From assembly GCA_021796215.1 (NCBI GenBank), contig JAJYOK010000027.1:1-37672 (forward strand): 37,672 nt of DNA, written 5' to 3'. The DNA comes from Bacteroidota bacterium. Lineage in GTDB: Bacteria; Bacteroidota; Ignavibacteria; UBA10030; UBA8401. Within the stretch, counting starts at the first letter, position 1. Each line of letters opens with the position of its first letter. Below the pieces are notes generated by a model, which saw only the letters and a program-made list of their open reading frames with translations, did not search any database and was not told the origin of the DNA. This document shows positions 33,792 to 37,672 of this stretch, in pieces. A program made the translations under genes and the position numbers.

Positions 33792-36700
33792 CTATTTCAA
33801 CAGGAGCATTTTCTCTTTGAAGACTTTATCTCCTGCCCGCATAACATAAATATACATTCCGGATGCGAATCTCGCGCCGTTGAATACCACTTGATGATTA
33901 CCTGCTTTCATATTCTCATCAACAAGCACTGCCGCTTTCTGTCCAAGAATGTTATAGATCGTGATCTGAACTTGAGCCTCTTTCGGCAAACCGAAGTTGA
34001 TCGTCGTTGACGGGTTGAACGGATTCGGATAGTTCTGGCTGATGTAGAAATCCTTTGGGATATCGTTTAACAAATTATTGACTCCGAGAACGATAATGTG
34101 AACGATGTCGGCAGTATCGCGTGGAATGATTTCATAACCGTCATTATACACGGAAGCACTGCTGGAGTATTGACTTGCAATCCCAACAAGATTAATCGGA
34201 TACTCCGTTTCCGTTTCACTACCGACACCTGTATTTGCGTTAAGGTACATCACCGTAGTATCTGTTTGAGCAACGTTTGTCAAATAAATACTTGCACCCG
34301 AACCCCACGTTCCCGAAACTTTGAACAAGCTATCTACTTCAATCAAAAGCCCTTCAAAGCTTTCTGGGGCTGATGCATATTGATGCAGCGTAAGATGTCT
34401 TGGCGCCGGAACAGCTGCATCGTGTTTCAAAATCCCGAAATGAACCGAGTCTGCAACAAGCGGAGAGATTTCCGTCAAGCCATGGTTTTGCATAACCTTT
34501 CCAATGACAAACACCGAATCGCCGATGGCGAAGCTCATCGCTGTGCCGCCTTTATACACGTTTATGCCGGCAGTTGCATCCTGAACATAATAGGAAGTGT
34601 AGCTTGAACCCATATTTGGCGAAGTCACAATGCCAAACACTTTCAGTGTGTCACCCGTGACCGAATGATCCGGAATCAGATCATGGTTGTCATCTTTTCG
34701 CGCTTCAGCAATTGTCACCACATTCAAAGCGACGGGTAACAATAGACTTCCACCTGCATCCACAACCGTTCCGTTCGGTCCCAGTGTAAACGCAATTGCG
34801 TTGTTGAAAAGACCCGCCTTTAACGTCAGTGTGCCGTTAATGAGCGTTGGTTGTGTGAGAACAACCCCCAACGAATCATCAATGGTGAGATTGTAGAGTG
34901 TATCCGGCAAAAGTGCACCGGTTATCTGCGCAACCTTACCACCATAGACGAAATTGGTTTTTGGATCAAATGTAATAGTGCCAGTGTTGGTGAGGTTCCC
35001 GCCGAGTCCGTCGGGATGTCGTGTAATGACGGTGGCAGCGGAATCTGACATAAATTTTCCGCTTCCGGCAATAACACTTGTGTCAAGATCAAGTGTTGTT
35101 CCGCTCATCACCCGAACCGGAAATCCACCGCCGCCGAACGTTACATTCGACAGTTTCAGCGCTTGCGTTCCCTGTTTTGCAAACACAAAGCGCGCGTTTA
35201 ATGGGTTGGAGTTCTGTGTTGTCGTACCAGACATCACGACATCGCCATAAAGATTCCATGTAGTTGAGCCAGAACCGCTTCCTTGCGAACCGCGGCTTAC
35301 AGAGAAATTTCCTCCGGTGACGTTCGTATTTCCCAACTGATTAATAACTATCACCGTATTGGCATTTCCTGTGCCGTTCGACGAAAATTGACCGCCGGAA
35401 ACATTGACACTACCATTGATAGTAACAATTGCGGTATCACCGGAAGCAGGCGCACACATTTGCCATCGAGAACTGCCGGTGTTGAGAACGGAAATATTTC
35501 CGCCAATTGTATTGCCTTTCCATCCCAAATTCAGATTGCTGGATTGATTCGGGCAATCCCAAATAACATTATAAAAATTTTGATTGCCGTTGGATGGGGC
35601 GTTTCCGGTTATGCCTGTCAGCATCAATGTAGAACCTGTATTCCATTTTCCGGTCGGGATGGTTCCGCCGTTCATCGCGTGATTGTAGACGCTTCCGTTT
35701 TCAAATGTTGCGGTATCTGAAACCATAAGCGTATCGGCAGCAAGAACCGTTCCGCTCACAGACATTGTAGAAGTTTTCAGATTTTGATTGACATCCAATA
35801 CGGAGCCAGTTGAAACAGCAATATTGGAAACGACCAGAGAATCGCTCAACGAAAGCGTATCACATGCAGCCGTCAACGCATTCACGGTATCCGGTAGAAG
35901 GGCGCCGGTCACCTGATTGCCTGCAGCAGCATAGATATAATTTGAATACAGACTTAAGCTGATTGCTCCTGCATTTGTAAGATTTCCGTTTAGTCCATTC
36001 GAATGTGTTGTGACAAAAGTTGCCGCAGAATCAACTGTGAATTTCGCCGTACTTCCGGCAAAGACGCTTGCTCCCATTTCCAGCGTGTCACCGCTGGCAA
36101 CTTCAAACCCAAGTCCGCCTGTATAGGTAACGCCTGACGGCGCATTATACGTTTGCGTACCGGTTTTGGCGAAAACCCATTTTGAAGCTGTATTTGAAGT
36201 TTGCAATGTTGCGCCGCTTGCAACAGAGAACGTGCTGCCATAAAAATTCCATGTCACTGCACCGCCGCTGCCGCCACTGACATACAATTTTCCGCTCGTT
36301 ACATTGATGTTGCCATAATGATTAATTGTGTATGTTTGTGCACCACCGGAACCTGTCGGTGTACATTGTCCGCCATTAACAATAACGTCGCCATTGATTG
36401 TGATTTCAATCGGGCTTCCACCGTTTGCATTATTGTTCGACATCCTGAACTGCTGACCGCTCGGCGCTGAGACTGTCAGATTTCCATTGATTATATTGTT
36501 GTGCCAACCGAGATTCAGACCTGTTGTTTGGCCCGCACAGTTCCATGTAAAGTTATAAAAATTTTGATTTGCATTAGAAGGCGCTGTGCCGGTTGCCCCG
36601 GTTACCAAACACGTGGAACCGGCATTCCATATTCCTGTTGGGATACTGCCGCCGTTCACAGCGTGAGTATATTGGGAGCCTGCATAAAATGTTAGAGTAT

Positions 36701-37672
36701 CGCTCGAGATAATAGCACCGCTGTCCACCAGAGATCCATAGACATTTCCTTTTGTGGAAATCGTCAGAGTATCTCCCGCGGCTACAGTGACCGTAGCGTT
36801 GGAATCTATTGAAACATTACCGCTTCCCTGAATAAAGCTCTTGCCGTGAAAATGTGCTTCGGTAACGCTGCTAATATGAAAAGTACCGCCTATAGAAATC
36901 GTGCCGCTGTCGGTAATGACAGATGTGCCAACATCACCGGCAAGTGAAGTCAACAGATCTTTTCCAACCGATAGAGAACCGTTGGCTCCAATGACCAGTG
37001 TGCCAACAGTTCCCGCACCGCTGGTTTTAATATTGAATGTGCTGTTCGGTTGTGAAAGGTCCATCATCCCGTTAACTGCATACGTCACACTTTGCGCCGA
37101 AGCTGTGCTGACACTGCTTCCTACTGCAACGGAAGCGTAATTCACGAACGTCACTGTGTCTCCTGCGTTGACGACAAATGTATTACCGTCGGTTTGCGGA
37201 TAGAGAGCCACACCCCCGGTTCCTGAGCTTCCAGTGTACATAAACTTCGTATTCATGTCGAAAACGGTTGTTGTGCCGGAAGCACCGGAATTCACTCTCA
37301 GGCGTGAAGGTGCAAACGTACCTGTTCCGGTGATTGTAACTGTTCCACCGTTATGTGCATTTTCGATTGCAATAACGTCTCCGGTAACAGCATCCCCTAA
37401 TGTACCATTGACCAATGCCGTGTCACCGTTAATGCGAAGATAGCGAATGCTCGATGATGGCAGCGCAACGCCGCCAATCAATGTCGCTCCGGCTTCAATG
37501 GTAAGATTCTTGCAGTTCTTTCCTGAAGCATCAAGAGTGTCAATAAAACCGTTTCTGATTGTTACATTATTCGTACTTCCGGGAGTGCCGGTAGCCGCCA
37601 CCCAATTCGCGCCGTCAAATGTTTCCCACGTTGATACCGCGCTCCATTTCCCGCTGGCAGCAGAGCGGTAAT
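33792..37672 (-). CDS. Large T9SS-secreted repeat protein with OB-fold-like domain (5' end beyond window)
   Basis: The frame is open through the right edge; about 1293 residues are seen and the N-terminus is missing. It begins with a G8-like segment (GKWSAVSTWETFDG, then GTPGSTNNVTI) like the modules of the giant protein at the left. Beta-helix-like repeats follow, including two copies of a unit 984 bases apart. Then comes an OB-fold-like region (DTLKVFGIVTSPNMGSSYTSYYVQD, then GDSVFVIGKVMQNHGLTEI) of the type found in secreted nuclease-associated proteins, with no nuclease motif seen. A T9SS domain (ISQNYPNPFNPSTTINFG) ends the protein. It is secreted to the surface; its role is unknown. A pectin-binding function is suggested only by proximity, and the terminator after it argues for a separate transcript. 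Confidence 0.88.
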   Translation of the reverse strand, partial: YRSAASGKWSAVSTWETFDGANWVAATGTPGSTNNVTIRNGFIDTLDASGKNCKNLTIEAGATLIGGVALPSSSIRYLRINGDTALVNGTLGDAVTGDVIAIENAHNGGTVTITGTGTFAPSRLRVNSGASGTTTVFDMNTKFMYTGSSGTGGVALYPQTDGNTFVVNAGDTVTFVNYASVAVGSSVSTASAQSVTYAVNGMMDLSQPNSTFNIKTSGAGTVGTLVIGANGSLSVGKDLLTSLAGDVGTSVITDSGTISIGGTFHISSVTEAHFHGKSFIQGSGNVSIDSNATVTVAAGDTLTISTKGNVYGSLVDSGAIISSDTLTFYAGSQYTHAVNGGSIPTGIWNAGSTCLVTGATGTAPSNANQNFYNFTWNCAGQTTGLNLGWHNNIINGNLTVSAPSGQQFRMSNNNANGGSPIEITINGDVIVNGGQCTPTGSGGAQTYTINHYGNINVTSGKLYVSGGSGGAVTWNFYGSTFSVASGATLQTSNTASKWVFAKTGTQTYNAPSGVTYTGGLGFEVASGDTLEMGASVFAGSTAKFTVDSAATFVTTHSNGLNGNLTNAGAISLSLYSNYIYAAAGNQVTGALLPDTVNALTAACDTLSLSDSLVVSNIAVSTGSVLDVNQNLKTSTMSVSGTVLAADTLMVSDTATFENGSVYNHAMNGGTIPTGKWNTGSTLMLTGITGNAPSNGNQNFYNVIWDCPNQSSNLNLGWKGNTIGGNISVLNTGSSRWQMCAPASGDTAIVTINGSVNVSGGQFSSNGTGNANTVIVINQLGNTNVTGGNFSVSRGSQGSGSGSTTWNLYGDVVMSGTTTQNSNPLNARFVFAKQGTQALKLSNVTFGGGGFPVRVMSGTTLDLDTSVIAGSGKFMSDSAATVITRHPDGLGGNLTNTGTITFDPKTNFVYGGKVAQITGALLPDTLYNLTIDDSLGVVLTQPTLINGTLTLKAGLFNNAIAFTLGPNGTVVDAGGSLLLPVALNVVTIAEARKDDNHDLIPDHSVTGDTLKVFGIVTSPNMGSSYTSYYVQDATAGINVYKGGTAMSFAIGDSVFVIGKVMQNHGLTEISPLVADSVHFGILKHDAAVPAPRHLTLHQYASAPESFEGLLIEVDSLFKVSGTWGSGASIYLTNVAQTDTTVMYLNANTGVGSETETEYPINLVGIASQYSSSASVYNDGYEIIPRDTADIVHIIVLGVNNLLNDIPKDFYISQNYPNPFNPSTTINFGLPKEAQVQITIYNILGQKAAVLVDENMKAGNHQVVFNGARFASGMYIYVMRAGDKVFKEKMLLLK
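34888..35611 (-). repeat. Internal repeat copy 2 of the right-edge gene
   Basis: Encodes APSNGNQNFYN, LNLGWKGN, TWNLYG, FVFAKQGTQ and GALLPDT, matching copy 1 at an offset of 984 bases. Protein similarity is clear but nucleotides have diverged, so the duplication is not recent. Confidence 0.75.
35872..36595 (-). repeat. Internal repeat copy 1 of the right-edge gene
   Basis: Encodes APSNANQNFYN, LNLGWHNN, TWNFYG, WVFAKTGTQ and ends at GALLPDT. The same motifs return in the same order 984 bases further along the gene, an in-frame distance of 328 codons. Confidence 0.75.

Overview
The window looks like a chromosomal fragment of an FCB-group bacterium, most likely Ignavibacteria or a relative (Bacteroidota/Ignavibacteriota). 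The main reason is that three secreted proteins end in the Por/type IX secretion (T9SS) sorting domain with the signature NYPNPFNPSTxIxF, in the form common in that lineage. Base composition is moderate. Every recognisable protein gene and the single tRNA lie on the minus strand, so the window reads from right to left.

Right side (37672 to 14360): a pectin and hexuronate utilisation locus. A secreted T9SS protein of unknown function, cut by the right edge, ends in its own intrinsic terminator. After it comes a run of 15 closely spaced genes. The extracellular part is a pectin methylesterase (CE8) and a PL9 pectate lyase, both with T9SS sorting domains, followed by a DUF4861 protein. The intracellular part is UxaC, KduI, an ExuT-type MFS transporter, an SDR that fits fructuronate reductase, PdxB, a LarA-family nickel racemase/epimerase homologue, a PfkB kinase, the tagaturonate epimerase UxaE, a KDG kinase, 6-phosphogluconate dehydrogenase, KduD and KDPG aldolase. 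Unsaturated uronate from the lyase can pass through KduI, KduD, KDG kinase and Eda to pyruvate and glyceraldehyde 3-phosphate. Galacturonate can pass through UxaC, UxaE and the SDR to mannonate. No mannonate dehydratase (UxuA) is in the window. The LarA homologue, the second kinase and Gnd suggest a possible alternative exit from mannonate through gluconate and 6-phosphogluconate to the pentose phosphate pathway. This is the most interesting metabolic hypothesis here.

Middle (14359 to 13034): a tRNA-Leu(UAA) followed by an intrinsic terminator, then a MerR-type regulator whose C-terminal domain resembles cobalamin-binding light/B12 sensors but lacks the B12 ligand residues.

Left side (12975 to 1): a cell-surface cluster. 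It holds a possible short leader ORF, a DUF11-repeat protein, a 1041-residue outer-membrane beta-barrel protein with N-terminal Ig-like domains, and, 12 bases after the barrel, a giant secreted protein of at least 2586 residues that runs off the left edge. The giant protein is built of roughly 885 to 890-residue tandem modules. Regulator, DUF11 protein, barrel and giant protein plausibly form one uncharacterised surface-structure system; this is inference from order and spacing only.
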